A stretch of 55,077 nt of DNA from Gammaproteobacteria bacterium (GCA_016874055.1 VGVG01000009.1:1-55077), one strand, 5' to 3'; positions 17,903 to 28,298 are shown, numbered from the stretch's first letter. Translations and numbers: made by a program. Notes: a model not told the origin generated them from the letters alone.

Positions 17903-20169
17903 TACGGAAGCAGGAATGGGGTTTTGAGGGCGTCGAGCGTCAACCGCTGCGCGCCTTCACCGAGAAGGCGTATCTCGAGTACTCGATGTACGTCATCCTC
18001 GATCGTGCTCTGCCTGCGATCGGTGATGGGCTTAAGCCCGTTCAGCGACGCATCATCTACTCGATGAGCGAGCTTGGCCTTTCGGCTGTCTCCAAGCACA
18101 AGAAATCTGCGCGTACCGTGGGCGATGTCATCGGTAAGTTCCATCCGCACGGCGACTCGGCTTGCTATGAAGCGATGGTATTGATGGCGCAACCCTTCGC
18201 CTATCGATATCCCATCGTCGACGGGCAGGGCAATTGGGGCTCGCAGGACGATCCGAAGTCCTTCGCAGCCATGCGCTATACCGAGGCGAAGCTCACGCGT
18301 TACGCCGAGATATTACTCAAAGAACTAGGCGAGGGTACGACCGACTGGGTGCCGAACTTCGACGGCTCGTTTGAAGAGCCGCAAATATTGCCGGCGCGGT
18401 TACCCAACTTGCTGCTTAACGGTACGACCGGCATCGCGGTCGGCATGGCTACCGATATCCCGCCTCATAACCTGCGAGAAGTTGCGCAAGCTTGCATTCA
18501 CCTTCTTAATGAGCCCGAAGCGACGACACGCGCGCTCATAAAGTTTGTAAAGGGTCCCGATCTGCCGACCGGCGCCGAGATCGTCTCGCCGCGTTCCGAC
18601 CTCGTCGATTTCTATGACAAGGGTACGGGTAGCTTCAAGGCTCGTGCCTCTTATACGATCGAGGATGACTGCATCGTCATCGAAGCGCTGCCGTGGCAAA
18701 CCTCGGGCTCCCGTGTACTCGAACAAATTGCCGAGCAAATGCGCGCCAAGAAGTTGCCGATGGTCGACGACCTACGCGACGAGTCCGATCATGAAAACCC
18801 GACGCGCCTCGTCATCGTACCGAAGGGTCTTAAGTTCGACGCTGAGCAGCTTATGGCGCATTTGTTTGCGACCACCGATCTCGAGCGTAACTACCGCGTG
18901 AACCTGAATGTCATCGGTCTCGATGGTCGACCGCGCGTCGTGGGGCTGCGGGAGATCCTCCGCGAGTGGCTTCAATTCCGCATCGCAACCGTCAAACGTC
19001 GCCTCGATTGGCGACTCGACAAAGTCTCAAAGCGTCTGCATATCCTCGACGGTGTGCTCGTTGCCTATCTCAATCTCGACGAGGTGATCCGGATCATCCG
19101 TCGCGAGGACGAGCCCAAGCCCGTACTGATGAAGCGCCTCAAGTTGAGTGAAGAGCAGGCCGAGGCCATCCTCGAGACCAAGCTCCGTCACCTCGCCAAG
19201 CTTGAAGAAATGAAGATCCGCGGCGAGCAGGAAGAGCTCGCCAACGAGCGGGGCGAACTCGAGGCCATACTCGGTAACACGAAGCGTCTGCGTAAACTCG
19301 TCGGCGACGAACTCGCCGCCGATGCTGAAAAATACGGTGATGTACGTCGCTCGAAGATCGTTGAGCGCGAGGCGGCTCAGGCTATCGACGAAACGGCGCT
19401 AATCGCCAACGAAGCGATCACCGTCGTGTTGTCCTCAGGTGGTTGGGTACGCGCGGCCAAGGGTCACGAGATCGACCCGAAATGTTTACAGTACAAGACG
19501 GGCGATGCGTTCCAGGCGGCGGTGCGTGGCATGTCGATGCAGCCGGCAGTGTTCCTCGATACCACGGGACGCACCTACTGCTTGCCGGCGCACTCGTTAC
19601 CCTCAGCGCGCGGACTGGGCGAGCCGCTCGCAGGACGACTCAACCCGCCGGATGGCGCTAAGTTCGCCGGTGTGATGATGGGCGACGCCGAAGGGCTTTG
19701 GTTGCTCACCTCTGATGCAGGCTACGGTTTCACGGCGCGTCTCAAAGATCTGATCACCGATCGCAAGGCCGGCAAGAACGTGCTCAATCCGCCAAGGAAT
19801 TCTTTGGCCTTGCCACCTGCCTTCGTACCTTCCGACAAGTGTCTCCTGTGCGTTTCGATTGTCGATGCCGATGGTGAAAACGGTCGACTGCTCGCGTTCC
19901 CGGTGAAGGACATCCCCGAAATGCCGCGCGGTAAGGGTAATAAGCTATTCAATATTCCGACGGCACTCGCCAAGGAGCGTGCTGAGGTCGTGATCGGTGC
20001 GGTTGCCGTTGAGCCGGGCGGTTCGCTGCTCGTGCATACCAGCGATCGCTCGATGACGCTCTCTTGGGGTGATCTTAAGGATTACGTCGGTGCTCGTGCT
20101 CAGCGCGGTACTGTGCTACCGCGCGGCTGGCGTCGTGTGACCCGGCTCGAAGCGGTGGCGGCGTCGTAA
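17899..20169 (+). CDS. parC: DNA topoisomerase IV subunit A (start anomalous)
   Basis: ParC is the DNA-cleaving subunit of topoisomerase IV. The catalytic tyrosine is in [10 protein letters not shown] (codon 18277-18279), and the quinolone-determining region reads [10 protein letters not shown] with the E. coli Ser80 and Glu84 equivalents retained, a sensitive-type sequence. The first standard ATG (17986) cuts off conserved [20 protein letters not shown]. The frame is open upstream only to a TAA at 17878, and the only start-like codon there that keeps this segment is CTG 17899, which overlaps the parE stop. An ATG at 17916 with a GGAAG site would give MGFEGVERQ if one base were removed from the GGGGTTTT run. 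The coordinates use the CTG. Confidence 0.9.
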   Translation: MIRKQEWGFEGVERQPLRAFTEKAYLEYSMYVILDRALPAIGDGLKPVQRRIIYSMSELGLSAVSKHKKSARTVGDVIGKFHPHGDSACYEAMVLMAQPFAYRYPIVDGQGNWGSQDDPKSFAAMRYTEAKLTRYAEILLKELGEGTTDWVPNFDGSFEEPQILPARLPNLLLNGTTGIAVGMATDIPPHNLREVAQACIHLLNEPEATTRALIKFVKGPDLPTGAEIVSPRSDLVDFYDKGTGSFKARASYTIEDDCIVIEALPWQTSGSRVLEQIAEQMRAKKLPMVDDLRDESDHENPTRLVIVPKGLKFDAEQLMAHLFATTDLERNYRVNLNVIGLDGRPRVVGLREILREWLQFRIATVKRRLDWRLDKVSKRLHILDGVLVAYLNLDEVIRIIRREDEPKPVLMKRLKLSEEQAEAILETKLRHLAKLEEMKIRGEQEELANERGELEAILGNTKRLRKLVGDELAADAEKYGDVRRSKIVEREAAQAIDETALIANEAITVVLSSGGWVRAAKGHEIDPKCLQYKTGDAFQAAVRGMSMQPAVFLDTTGRTYCLPAHSLPSARGLGEPLAGRLNPPDGAKFAGVMMGDAEGLWLLTSDAGYGFTARLKDLITDRKAGKNVLNPPRNSLALPPAFVPSDKCLLCVSIVDADGENGRLLAFPVKDIPEMPRGKGNKLFNIPTALAKERAEVVIGAVAVEPGGSLLVHTSDRSMTLSWGDLKDYVGARAQRGTVLPRGWRRVTRLEAVAAS

Positions 20170-20172
20170 CGC

Positions 20173-21201
20173 CTACCCGCGTGCGACGATCGCTGTCTTT
20201 GAGGTCGCGCCCGGGACCTCTCGAACGAGCTTCGGTACGAGATAGCCGGGTAAGGTGCTCGTCAGCGCTTCGACGATCTCGAGACCGCGCGACTCGCTTA
20301 CCTCGAAATGTGCACTGCCGCTGACACGATCAAGCAGGTGCAGGTAATACGGCAGTACGCCATGCATATGCAGCGTACGCGAGAGCGCGGATAGCGTCGC
20401 CGCATCGTCATTTACGCCTCGCAGCAACACCGATTGATTAAGTAGCAGCGCGCCCGTCGTACTAAGTCGGGCTAGGGCTTCGAGCGCATCGCTCTGTAAC
20501 TCCTGTGCATGATTGACGTGTAGCACGATCGTCACCCGCCACGGGAGCGAACAAATCCAATCGAGAGCGCCTGCGTCGATACGCGAGGGCAGTACGATGG
20601 CATTGCGCGTATGTAGACGCAGTGAGCGTAAGTGCGGAACGCCTTTGAACGAGTTCGTGAGCGCATTTAGTCGCGCGTTACTCAATGAAAGTGGATCCCC
20701 ACCACTCAAGATCAGCTCCTCGATCGAGGGGTCTGCAGTCACTGAGGCGATGGCCTCGCGCCAGCGACCCGTCTCGCCTTGCTGGTCTTCGTACGGAAAG
20801 TCGCGTCTGAAGCAGTAGCGACAGTGCACCGCGCAAGCGCCCGTCGTGATGAGCAAGGCACGACTCGAATATTTGCGTAGAAGCCCTGGAGCTTGCTGAT
20901 AACCCGATTCACTAATCGGGTCGCTACCGAAACCCTCAGCCTCGAATAGTTCTTCGCCGAGCGGCAACACCTGACGCAGTAAAGGGTCGAAGGGATCGCC
21001 ACAGCGCATGCGCGCCACGAAACTGCGGGGCACACGCAGCGGAAAGAGCTTCGCCGCTGCCTCGGCAGGCGCGAGCCACTCTGAACCGAGATCGAGTGCA
21101 CGCAACAACTCTGCCGGATCCGTGATGGCCTCGACGAAATGCTGTTGCCAGGTGGACTCGAGCGGATTCTGGTAGCGGGTGGTGGGGGTTGCCGTTATCA
21201 T
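20173..21201 (-). CDS. epmB: EpmB, EF-P lysine 2,3-aminomutase
   Basis: A radical-SAM, PLP-dependent enzyme that converts (S)-alpha-lysine to (R)-beta-lysine for attachment to elongation factor P. The 342-residue length equals that of E. coli EpmB. The radical-SAM cluster motif C123-x3-C127-x2-C130 appears as CAVHCRYCF, with the PLP-lysine region near [11 protein letters not shown]. The start at ATG 21201 gives [13 protein letters not shown]; the frame extends to 21255 but would then cover the efp promoter. It is divergent from efp, its target, with 68 bases between starts. It ends three bases from the convergent parC. Confidence 0.95.
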   Translation of the reverse strand: MITATPTTRYQNPLESTWQQHFVEAITDPAELLRALDLGSEWLAPAEAAAKLFPLRVPRSFVARMRCGDPFDPLLRQVLPLGEELFEAEGFGSDPISESGYQQAPGLLRKYSSRALLITTGACAVHCRYCFRRDFPYEDQQGETGRWREAIASVTADPSIEELILSGGDPLSLSNARLNALTNSFKGVPHLRSLRLHTRNAIVLPSRIDAGALDWICSLPWRVTIVLHVNHAQELQSDALEALARLSTTGALLLNQSVLLRGVNDDAATLSALSRTLHMHGVLPYYLHLLDRVSGSAHFEVSESRGLEIVEALTSTLPGYLVPKLVREVPGATSKTAIVARG

Positions 21202-21218
21202 ACGCGTCCTTTTTTTGG

Positions 21219-21235
21219 GCCCAACCATTTTGGGC
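21219..21235. promoter_or_regulatory. Inverted repeat in the epmB/efp divergent promoter
   Basis: GCCCAA and TTGGGC form a 6-base inverted repeat with a 5-base loop in the 68-base spacer between epmB and efp, preceded by seven T residues on the plus strand. It could be a shared operator or simply chance in a short spacer. Confidence 0.3.
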
Positions 21236-21269
21236 TTCATCGAGTGCGAGCGCAAAGCGGAAGAACCAC

Positions 21270-21839
21270 ATGGGCAGCTATAACACCAGCGAATTCAAAT
21301 CCGGGCTCAAGATCCTTATCGATGGGGACCCGTGCGTCATTGTCGAAAACGAGATGGTAAAGCCCGGTAAGGGTCAGGCCTTCAACCGTGTGCGTGTGCG
21401 TAATCTTAGGACCGGTCGCACTGTTGAGAAAACCTGGAAGTCCGGTGACTCCGTCGAGTCGGCCGACGTCATGGACGTCGACATGCAGTACCTCTACCAG
21501 GACGGCGACTTCTTCCACTTCATGGTTCTTGACAACTTCGAGCAACACACGGCGAGCAAAGAAGCGGTCGGTGATGGCGCTCAATGGTTGAAGGACGGCG
21601 TGACCTGCATCGTGACGCTCTGGAACGGTGTGCCGCTCATCGTGACGCCGCCGCCGCACATCGTAGCCACCATTGTCGAAACCGACCCGGGCGTGCGTGG
21701 AGATACTGCGACCGGCGGGCAAAAGCCTGCGAAGCTCGAGACGGGCGCCGTTGTGCGTGTACCGCTTTTCATCAATCAGGGCGAAGTCATCAAGGTTGAC
21801 ACGCGAACGGGCGAGTACATCTCGCGCGCGAAGCAGTAA
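21270..21839 (+). CDS. efp: Elongation factor P
   Basis: EF-P binds between the P and E sites and rescues ribosomes stalled at consecutive prolines. The 189-residue protein (E. coli 188) begins [15 protein letters not shown] at ATG 21270. The modification site K34 lies in [11 protein letters not shown], the lysine-type loop that is beta-lysylated by EpmA and EpmB, both encoded nearby. It therefore belongs to the EpmABC class, not the rhamnosylated-arginine EarP class. The upstream frame to 21189 is not EF-P-like. A GC-rich hairpin follows the stop. Confidence 0.97.
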   Translation: MGSYNTSEFKSGLKILIDGDPCVIVENEMVKPGKGQAFNRVRVRNLRTGRTVEKTWKSGDSVESADVMDVDMQYLYQDGDFFHFMVLDNFEQHTASKEAVGDGAQWLKDGVTCIVTLWNGVPLIVTPPPHIVATIVETDPGVRGDTATGGQKPAKLETGAVVRVPLFINQGEVIKVDTRTGEYISRAKQ

Positions 21840-21847
21840 ATCTTTGA

Positions 21848-21869
21848 CGTCGCCCCCGGTCGGGCGACG
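21848..21869. terminator. Hairpin between convergent efp and galE
   Basis: CGTCGCCC and GGGCGACG make a perfect 8-base stem with a 6-base loop, in the 40-base gap between the ends of efp and galE. There is no T-run on either side, so termination would depend on the stem alone or on Rho. Confidence 0.5.
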
Positions 21870-21879
21870 GCAGCGATCG

Positions 21880-22860
21880 TCAGCGCGGTCGCTTCTGCTC
21901 GAAGTTCCAAGCGTGTTCGACAATTGTCTCGAGTGAGGGATACTTTGGTACCCAACCGAGCATGGAGCGTGCCGCCGTCGCATCGGCGACGAGTCGCGGC
22001 GGGTCACCTGTACGCCGTGCCTCTTTCACTACTTTGAAATCGCGACGCGTCACGCGCCGAATGGTGTCGATCACCTCAAGCACCGAAAACCCATCGCCAT
22101 TACCGAGGTTGTACTGCTGACTACCCCCGCCACCGAGCAGTGATTGCACCGCAAGCCAATGCGCTTCGCACAGATCGAGGATGTGTACGTAGTCGCGAAT
22201 GCATGTACCGTCCGGCGTGTCGTAATCCGAGCCGAACACCGCGATGGAGGGGCGACGACCTGATGCTGCTTGCAGCGTAAGTGGAATCAAATGACTTTCT
22301 GGATCGTGCCGCTCGCCGAGCGCACCCGAGGGGTCGGCACCGGCCGCGTTGAAATAACGCAGACACACCGCGCGTAGGCCGTGCGCCCGATCGAGATCTT
22401 CGAGGATCTGTTCGACCGTATGCTTCGCGTGCCCGTAGGGATTGATCGGTGAGCATGGATGTCGCTCGTCGATGGGCGAGTACTGCGGCGTACCGAAGAT
22501 CGCAGCGGTCGATGAGAAAATGAACTTATCGATCTTTGCAAACTGCATTGCTTCGAGCAGGGTCAGGGTATTCGCGACATTGTTGCGGTAATACTTGAGC
22601 GGCAGACGCACCGACTCACCCACCTCGATATGCGAGGCAAAGTGCATTACGGCATCAAACTTTCGACTCGCAAATAGCGAGTCGAGGAGGGTTCGATCGG
22701 CGATATCGCCCTGCACCAACTCACCGTAAGTTACGGCATCACGATGACCGCTCGAGAAATTATCGAGTGTGACGACGTCGACATCTGCTTCGCCGAGGCA
22801 TTTAACCATCTGGGAGCCGATATAGCCCGCACCGCCGACGACCAAAATTTTCAGTGCCAT
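21880..22860 (-). CDS. galE: UDP-glucose 4-epimerase
   Basis: An extended short-chain dehydrogenase converting UDP-glucose and UDP-galactose, supplying sugars for surface polysaccharide. The 326-residue protein has the NAD motif VGGAGYIGSQ at residues 8-17, NNVANTLTLLEAM, and the catalytic Tyr-x3-Lys in NPYGHAKHTVEQIL, with SSTAAIFG before it and YFNAAGADPSG after it. The start lies inside the end of the msrC gene (10-base overlap), so it is the last gene of a psd-epmA-msrC-galE run. The Tyr and Lys are intact, in contrast to the decayed epimerase at 47122. Confidence 0.93.
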   Translation of the reverse strand: MALKILVVGGAGYIGSQMVKCLGEADVDVVTLDNFSSGHRDAVTYGELVQGDIADRTLLDSLFASRKFDAVMHFASHIEVGESVRLPLKYYRNNVANTLTLLEAMQFAKIDKFIFSSTAAIFGTPQYSPIDERHPCSPINPYGHAKHTVEQILEDLDRAHGLRAVCLRYFNAAGADPSGALGERHDPESHLIPLTLQAASGRRPSIAVFGSDYDTPDGTCIRDYVHILDLCEAHWLAVQSLLGGGGSQQYNLGNGDGFSVLEVIDTIRRVTRRDFKVVKEARRTGDPPRLVADATAARSMLGWVPKYPSLETIVEHAWNFEQKRPR

Positions 22861-23378
22861 ACTGTCGACGATATCAGCACCGCCACGATCTTTTCGAGCC
22901 CTTTAAGATCGATGTCGTCGAAGCGCTCGAGGATGGGGCTGTCAAGATCGAGCACACCGACGAGTTCACCGGCGCGTGGGCCGGCGGTGGCGATGAGCGG
23001 TACGACTATTTCGGAGTTCGAAGCAGAGTCGCAAACGATATGCCCGGGAAACTCATGTACGTTCTTGACGAGTACACTCTCGCGACGTGCTGCTGCGGTG
23101 CCGCAAACCGCTCGACCGATGGCGATGCGCACGCAGGCGGGTTTGCCCTGAAACGGCCCGAGTACGAGCTCGTTCGATTCAGGGGCGAGGCGATAGAACC
23201 CTACCCAGTTCAGTTCCGGTAACGTGAGATAAAGTAGTGCTGCGACGTTTGCTAGATTTGCGATCGCATCGGTTTCGCCAGTGAGCAACGCGCGCACCGA
23301 AGTTTCGAGTTCCTCATAGGCTTTTGTCTTGGTCGCGGCGTTATGTATAAGATATGGTGTGTTGAAAGCGTTGCTCAT
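22851..23378 (-). CDS. msrC: Free methionine-(R)-sulfoxide reductase (GAF domain)
   Basis: A 175-residue single GAF-domain protein of the fRMsr family (E. coli MsrC/YebR), which reduces free methionine-R-sulfoxide in the cytoplasm. The three catalytic cysteines are visible: KPACVRIAIGRAVCGTAA carries two, and HIVCDSASNSEIVVPLIA the resolving or nucleophilic one. The WVGFYRL start of the GAF fold and the DLDSPILERFDDID end are typical. It begins nine bases after epmA and overlaps galE. Its presence next to an EF-P modification gene is probably operon packing rather than a pathway link. Confidence 0.9.
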   Translation of the reverse strand: MSNAFNTPYLIHNAATKTKAYEELETSVRALLTGETDAIANLANVAALLYLTLPELNWVGFYRLAPESNELVLGPFQGKPACVRIAIGRAVCGTAAARRESVLVKNVHEFPGHIVCDSASNSEIVVPLIATAGPRAGELVGVLDLDSPILERFDDIDLKGLEKIVAVLISSTVWH

Positions 23379-23387
23379 CCTGATCGC

Positions 23388-24368
23388 TCACGCATTCTCG
23401 ATAGTGAAACTGACAACCTCGTCGATTCTTTTCGCGCCGCCCGCAATCATTATGGCGCGATCGAAGCCAAGTGCGACGCCCGAGCAGGCGGGTAATCCTG
23501 CTTCAAGCGCGGCGAGTAAGAGTTCATCAATCGGCATTTGGGGCAAACCCCGCGCGAGTCGGGCCGCATTATCCGCCATGAACCTGGCGCGCTGCTCATT
23601 AGCATCAGCGAGTTCCTGAAATCCGTTGGCGAGCTCGATGCCGCCAGCATAGATCTCGAACCGCAGCACCACGCGCGGATCGCTGGGGTCGAGTTGCGCA
23701 AGCGCAGCCTGAGTGGCAGGGTAGTGCGTAAGGGCGAGCCACTCGCTCACCCCGAGCGCGGGGCCGATGACGGTAGCCATTAAAAAATCGAGTAGCCCGT
23801 CGCGGCCAAGTCCATCTGCGCTACTTTGCGGAAGCCCATGTGCGACGGCGGTCTCCACAAGAGTCTCCGTTGATGCATCTAATGGATCGACCTGCAACCG
23901 CACCTGAAATGCCTCGCGATACGATACCTGTCGCAGCGGGCGCGGTTCACCACCCATGCGAGTCACGAGGGCATCCAGTAGCGCCACGACCTCTTGAATA
24001 AGACCCGACATGTCGAGTCCAACCCGATACCACTCGAGCATCGTGAATTCTGGGTTATGTAATCGGCTGCGCTCATCGCCACGGACGACTTTGCAAAGCT
24101 GATACACATCGCCGACCCCCGCCGCGAGTAAGCGCTTCATCGCGTACTCCGGCGAAGTTTGCAAGAAGAGTCGCCGATTGCCGAGCGCGAGCTCGACGGG
24201 TCGGAGATTCACGTCTGTGACGGCGGCGTTTACGAGAATCGGCGTCTCAACCTCGAGTACAGACCGCATCTCGAAGAATTCGCGCACCGCCGCGAGTAGT
24301 GCCGCACGCTGCGCAAGGCGTTCTCGGGTCGCGGAAGGATACCAGCGATCGATTACTGAAGAGATCAT
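23388..24368 (-). CDS. epmA: EpmA, EF-P beta-lysine ligase
   Basis: A truncated class II lysyl-tRNA synthetase (326 residues, E. coli 325) without an anticodon-binding domain. It activates (R)-beta-lysine and transfers it to Lys34 of EF-P. Recognisable elements are VETPILVNAAVTDVNL, LFLQTSPEYAMKRLLAAG (motif 2 region), GDERSRLHNPEFTMLEWYR and the C-terminal motif 3 ACSGVALGFDRAIMI. Its start overlaps the psd stop as ATGA. With epmB and efp within 4 kb, the whole beta-lysylation pair is clustered with its target. The hydroxylase EpmC is not in the window. Confidence 0.95.
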   Translation of the reverse strand: MISSVIDRWYPSATRERLAQRAALLAAVREFFEMRSVLEVETPILVNAAVTDVNLRPVELALGNRRLFLQTSPEYAMKRLLAAGVGDVYQLCKVVRGDERSRLHNPEFTMLEWYRVGLDMSGLIQEVVALLDALVTRMGGEPRPLRQVSYREAFQVRLQVDPLDASTETLVETAVAHGLPQSSADGLGRDGLLDFLMATVIGPALGVSEWLALTHYPATQAALAQLDPSDPRVVLRFEIYAGGIELANGFQELADANEQRARFMADNAARLARGLPQMPIDELLLAALEAGLPACSGVALGFDRAIMIAGGAKRIDEVVSFTIENA

Positions 24369-25267
24369 CTGGAGCGGGGCTTACAGTTGCGGATGCGGCG
24401 ACCGATCGTCTCGCCCATCCGCACGATGCGACCGGTCGCAAGATGTGACGCCCACTCGATCGTATCTTTGGGAAAGAGCAGGATCGCCGTCGAGCCCATA
24501 TTGAAGCGACCCATTTCTTCGCCTCTTCCGGCGGCGAACGGCTTACCGTCTCGCGCGGTATCTAGCCTTGTAAGACGTCGCGGCCGTCTCGGTGCGACTT
24601 CGCCATGCCATACAGTCTCCATTGAGCCGACATTGAGCGCCCCGATGAGCAGTAGCGCGTGCTCGATGCCTTCGCCCTCAAATAAACAGGTAATACGCTC
24701 ATTACGTGCAAAAAGATTGGCGACTCCATCGGCGGCGACGCGATTAACGCCGAAGAGACGCCCCGGGACATACCACGCATCGCGCAAGCTACCGGCCATC
24801 GCCATGTGTATGCGGTGATAGTTGTGTGGCGCGAGATAAATCGTCGCGAAGTACCCACCTCTGAAACGTTCGACCCACTCGCGACGTCCCGCGAGCAGGG
24901 CATCGAGCGTGTAGAGACGACCTTTCGCCTGCAGCAAACGGTCGTCGTCGATGCGACCGATTTCACTGACCGTACCGTCGCACGGGCAGGCGAGCGCGAG
25001 CGGATCGGCAGGCAAGGGTCGCGCATCGGATCTGAGTGCTCGTGTGAAGAAGGCGTTGAAGGACTCAAATGCGAGCGGGTCGCTGATGAGCGCATGACTC
25101 AAGTCGGGTTTGAAGCCCCTGATGAAGCTCGAGATCAGAAGATTTTTGAACCACGGCGTCTGGCTGCGCGCTGCGGCGTAAATGAGCCGCGAAATACCGT
25201 GTTGCGGCAGTACGTGTTGCAGCGCGACGAAGATTCGGGCTGCGGCGGATGGCACAATGTCTGACAT
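24365..25267 (-). CDS. psd: Phosphatidylserine decarboxylase proenzyme
   Basis: Psd makes phosphatidylethanolamine at the inner membrane. It self-cleaves to form a pyruvoyl group; the cleavage site here is FNMGST, with Met in place of the usual Leu before GST. Other family signatures are ADPLALACPCDGTVSEIG, YLAPHNYHRIHMAMAG, FGVNRVAADGVANLFARNER and MGSTAILLFP. The 300-residue length from ATG 25267 matches the family (E. coli 322). That start codon shares its CATG with the divergent prmB start, so no separate 5' leader exists. The frame upstream to 25309 is not conserved. Confidence 0.94.
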   Translation of the reverse strand: MSDIVPSAAARIFVALQHVLPQHGISRLIYAAARSQTPWFKNLLISSFIRGFKPDLSHALISDPLAFESFNAFFTRALRSDARPLPADPLALACPCDGTVSEIGRIDDDRLLQAKGRLYTLDALLAGRREWVERFRGGYFATIYLAPHNYHRIHMAMAGSLRDAWYVPGRLFGVNRVAADGVANLFARNERITCLFEGEGIEHALLLIGALNVGSMETVWHGEVAPRRPRRLTRLDTARDGKPFAAGRGEEMGRFNMGSTAILLFPKDTIEWASHLATGRIVRMGETIGRRIRNCKPRSR

Positions 25268-26180
25268 GCGCAAAGTATCCCACAGGCCCGCCCGTCCCCG
25301 ACCCCCCACCGTACTTGGGGCCTTGAGTCGTGGTGCAAAGACGCTCGATCGGGCCGGGGTGTTCTTTGGTCACGGCTCAAACAACGCCGAGGACGATGCA
25401 GCGACGATGCTTTTTCACGTACTTGATCTTAAGACCACACCCGGCCCGGCGGTGTACCGCCGTCGACTGACTTTGCGTCAGACCGAGGCCTTCGATGCGA
25501 TGCTCGAACTGCGCATCTCGACACGGCGTCCGGCGGTGTATCTAACAGGGCGAACCTGGTTTGCCGGACTACCGATGCGCACCGACGCGCGAGCGCTCAT
25601 CCCGCGCTCACCGCTCGCCGAGCTTATCGAAAATCAGTTTCGTCCTTGGATCGATCCTGCTCGCGTCAAGCGCGTGCTCGACCTTTGCACTGGAGGTGGT
25701 TGTATTGCGCTCGCCGCGGCGTATTACCTGTCGAAGGCGAAGGTCGAAGGGATGGACATCTCCGATGAGGCGCTCGCGCTTGCACGAGAGAATTCACGCG
25801 ACTTGCGACTTTCGCGCCGAGTCCGCTTCGCGAAATCGGACCATTTCGCAGCCCTCAAAGGCCGCCAATACGATATTATCATCTCGAATCCACCCTACGT
25901 CGGGGAGCGCGAGATGCGTTCGCTGCCCCCCGAGTACGAACACGAACCGCGCCTTGCGTTGGCGGCGGGTAAGCAGGGTCTCGATTCGGTGCGCGTCATC
26001 CTCAAGCAGGCGGCGCGGCACCTCACCCCAGGAGGTCTCCTGGTCGTCGAGGTGGGTAACACCGAGATGCGGGTCCGACACCACTGGCCACGCGTGCCGT
26101 TTATGTGGCTCGAGTTTGAGCGTGGCGGTGGCGGTGTATTTTTGTTGACCCGCGAGCAGCTGCAACGTCATGTCCGGTAA
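25266..26180 (+). CDS. prmB: PrmB, ribosomal protein L3 glutamine methyltransferase
   Basis: An SAM-dependent N5-glutamine methyltransferase of about 304 residues. The SAM-binding motif [17 protein letters not shown] and the catalytic NPPY in [12 protein letters not shown] are present, as are [12 protein letters not shown]-type N-terminal sequence ([20 protein letters not shown]) and the C-terminal [19 protein letters not shown] of PrmB, which separates it from PrmC. Starting at ATG 25266 reproduces the E. coli PrmB spacing to the GHG motif. An in-frame ATG at 25257 is an alternative. It precedes aroC with 11 bases of overlap, the common prmB-aroC pair. Confidence 0.93.
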   Translation: MRKVSHRPARPRPPTVLGALSRGAKTLDRAGVFFGHGSNNAEDDAATMLFHVLDLKTTPGPAVYRRRLTLRQTEAFDAMLELRISTRRPAVYLTGRTWFAGLPMRTDARALIPRSPLAELIENQFRPWIDPARVKRVLDLCTGGGCIALAAAYYLSKAKVEGMDISDEALALARENSRDLRLSRRVRFAKSDHFAALKGRQYDIIISNPPYVGEREMRSLPPEYEHEPRLALAAGKQGLDSVRVILKQAARHLTPGGLLVVEVGNTEMRVRHHWPRVPFMWLEFERGGGGVFLLTREQLQRHVR

Positions 26181-27276
26181 CACCATAGGCCGTCTGTTTC
26201 AGGTAACGACCTTCGGCGAGAGCCACGGTCCGGCACTCGGCTGCATCATCGACGGCTGTCCGCCGGGTCTTGAAATCTCCGAAGTCGACTTCACGCGCGA
26301 TATTGATCTGCGTCGTACGGGTACCTCGAAGTTCGTCAGTCAAAGAAAAGAAGAAGATGCTGTTCGCATTCTCTCGGGCGTCTTTGAAGGTCGAACCACA
26401 GGCACGTCTATCGGTCTCGTTATCGAGAATACCGATGCGCGTTCGCGCGACTACGACAAGATAAAAGATCGGTTCCGTCCCGGGCACGCCGACTACACCT
26501 ATCAACAAAAATACGGATTCCGCGACTATCGTGGTGGCGGACGGTCTTCTGCTCGCGAGACCGTCATGCGCGTAGCGGCCGGCGCGATCGCCCGCAAATA
26601 TCTCGCCACGCGCCTCGGTATCCAAATCCACGGGTACCTGAGCCAAATCGGCTCGCTCGTACTTGATCCGGTCGCGCCCGATACAGCTTACGATAATCCG
26701 TTCTTCTGCCCCGATCCTTCCCGCATCAAAGAATTGGAAGATCTCATCTGGAGGCTGCGCGAAGATGGCGACTCCATCGGAGCGCGTATCACCGTCATCG
26801 CGCAAGGCGTGCCGCCGGGGCTCGGCGAGCCCGTGTTCGATCGGCTCGATGCTGACCTCGCTTACGCCATGATGGGTATCAACGCCGTCAAAGCCGTTGA
26901 GGTCGGCGCAGGGGTGCAGGTCGTCGCGCAGCGCGGTAGCGAGCATCGTGACGAGCTCACGCCGACGGGCTTTACAAGCAATAACTCGGGCGGTGTGCTG
27001 GGCGGCATCTCAAGCGGACAGGACATCATCGTCCACGCTTCGCTCAAACCCACTTCGAGTATTCAGATCCCGGGTCGAACCATCACGACTGATGGTGAGC
27101 CTACTGAGATAATCACTACCGGTCGTCACGATCCGTGCGTTGGCATTCGAGCGACGCCCATCGCCGAGGCAATGATGGCGATCGTACTTACGGACCATTG
27201 GCTGCGTCATCGCGCGCAGAACGGTGATGTTAAATCGATGACACCCGTCATCACGAACAGAGAGAAGCAGCGATGA
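26170..27276 (+). CDS. aroC: Chorismate synthase
   Basis: AroC eliminates phosphate from EPSP to form chorismate, the branch point for aromatic amino acids, folate and quinones, using reduced FMN. The 368-residue protein has [16 protein letters not shown] near residue 17, the conserved [32 protein letters not shown] and [17 protein letters not shown]. It starts at ATG 26170 inside the prmB end. It overlaps asd by ATGA, making a translationally linked pair. Confidence 0.96.
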   Translation: MSGNTIGRLFQVTTFGESHGPALGCIIDGCPPGLEISEVDFTRDIDLRRTGTSKFVSQRKEEDAVRILSGVFEGRTTGTSIGLVIENTDARSRDYDKIKDRFRPGHADYTYQQKYGFRDYRGGGRSSARETVMRVAAGAIARKYLATRLGIQIHGYLSQIGSLVLDPVAPDTAYDNPFFCPDPSRIKELEDLIWRLREDGDSIGARITVIAQGVPPGLGEPVFDRLDADLAYAMMGINAVKAVEVGAGVQVVAQRGSEHRDELTPTGFTSNNSGGVLGGISSGQDIIVHASLKPTSSIQIPGRTITTDGEPTEIITTGRHDPCVGIRATPIAEAMMAIVLTDHWLRHRAQNGDVKSMTPVITNREKQR

Positions 27277-28298
27277 GTCGGCAGTGGAATGTTGCGGTGC
27301 TCGGAGCAACGGGTCTAGTAGGTGAAACCACGATCAAAGTTCTCGAGGAGCGGAAATTCCCGGTGGACGAGCTTTATCCGCTTGCGAGCAACCGTTCGCT
27401 CGGCAAGAGCGTCGAGTTTTACGGCAAGACTCATCCGATACTCGATGTCGACACCTTCGACTTCTCGAAAGCAAATATTGGGCTCTTTTCTGCAGGCGGC
27501 GACGTCTCTCGTGCCTATGCACCGAAGGCGGCGGCGGCCGGCTGTGTCGTCATCGATAACACCTCTGAGTTTCGCTACGAGGATGACATCCCGCTCATCA
27601 TCCCCGAGGTGAATGCGGCGGCGATCTCGCAGTTCGCAAAGCGTCGCATCATCGCGAACCCCAATTGCTCAACCATTCAAATGCTAGTTGCACTCAAGCC
27701 TATTTATGATGCGGTCGGCATCGCGCGTGTCAATGTGGCGACCTATCAGTCCGTGTCAGGCGCCGGCAAAGAAGCCGTCGAAGAACTCGCCGAGCAGACC
27801 ATCGCGCTCGTGAGCGGCAAGGGTCCCGTCAAACCCAAGGCCGTGGCTGCGCAGATTGCGTTCAACGTCGTACCGCAAATCGACAAGTTTATGGACAACG
27901 GCTACACCAAAGAAGAAATGAAGATGTTTTGGGAGACTCAGAAAATCTTCGCTGACCCTAACATCAAAGTGAATGCGACCACCGTTCGCGTGCCGGTATT
28001 CTTTGGGCACTCCGAGGTCGTCAATATCGAGACACATCAAAAAATTACCGTTCCGGAAGTACGCAAGCTGCTCGAAAAAGCGCCGGGCGTTAAGGTGATC
28101 GATACGCGTGAAAAGGGCGGCTACCCGACGGCGGCAATGCAGGCAGCAAACGATGATCGTGTCTTCGTCGGGCGCATCCGCGAGGATATCTCGCACGAGC
28201 GCGGCCTTAATTTTTGGATCGTCTCCGACAATATCCGCAAAGGCGCTGCCACTAATAGCGTCCAGATCGCGGAGCTCCTCATTCGCAAGCATCTTTGA
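27273..28298 (+). CDS. asd: Aspartate-semialdehyde dehydrogenase
   Basis: Asd reduces aspartyl phosphate to the semialdehyde, feeding lysine, diaminopimelate, methionine and threonine. The 341-residue protein has the NADP loop LGATGLVGE at residues 10-18 and the active cysteine C132 in [12 protein letters not shown]; the substrate arginine region [21 protein letters not shown] is near the C-terminus. The shape is that of the Pseudomonas/Bacillus type Asd. It is followed by fimV, as in pseudomonads, but the leu genes that often precede asd there are replaced by prmB-aroC. Confidence 0.96.
   Translation: MSRQWNVAVLGATGLVGETTIKVLEERKFPVDELYPLASNRSLGKSVEFYGKTHPILDVDTFDFSKANIGLFSAGGDVSRAYAPKAAAAGCVVIDNTSEFRYEDDIPLIIPEVNAAAISQFAKRRIIANPNCSTIQMLVALKPIYDAVGIARVNVATYQSVSGAGKEAVEELAEQTIALVSGKGPVKPKAVAAQIAFNVVPQIDKFMDNGYTKEEMKMFWETQKIFADPNIKVNATTVRVPVFFGHSEVVNIETHQKITVPEVRKLLEKAPGVKVIDTREKGGYPTAAMQAANDDRVFVGRIREDISHERGLNFWIVSDNIRKGAATNSVQIAELLIRKHL

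Noticed and set aside
18121-18180. Possible quinolone-resistance change in parC
   Set aside because: The Ser80 and Glu84 equivalents are unchanged, so the sequence is of the sensitive type.
21211-21235. The T7 plus hairpin near the efp start as a terminator
   Set aside because: The T-run precedes the stem on the plus strand, and on the minus strand it reads as A after the stem. The position is a divergent promoter, not a gene end.
21237-22007. A 256-codon minus-strand open frame across efp and the end of galE
   Set aside because: It covers the reverse of EF-P and is interrupted functionally by two well-supported genes.
26101-26946. A 281-codon minus-strand open frame opposite aroC
   Set aside because: aroC explains the whole interval, and the antisense frame has no ribosome site or family motif.
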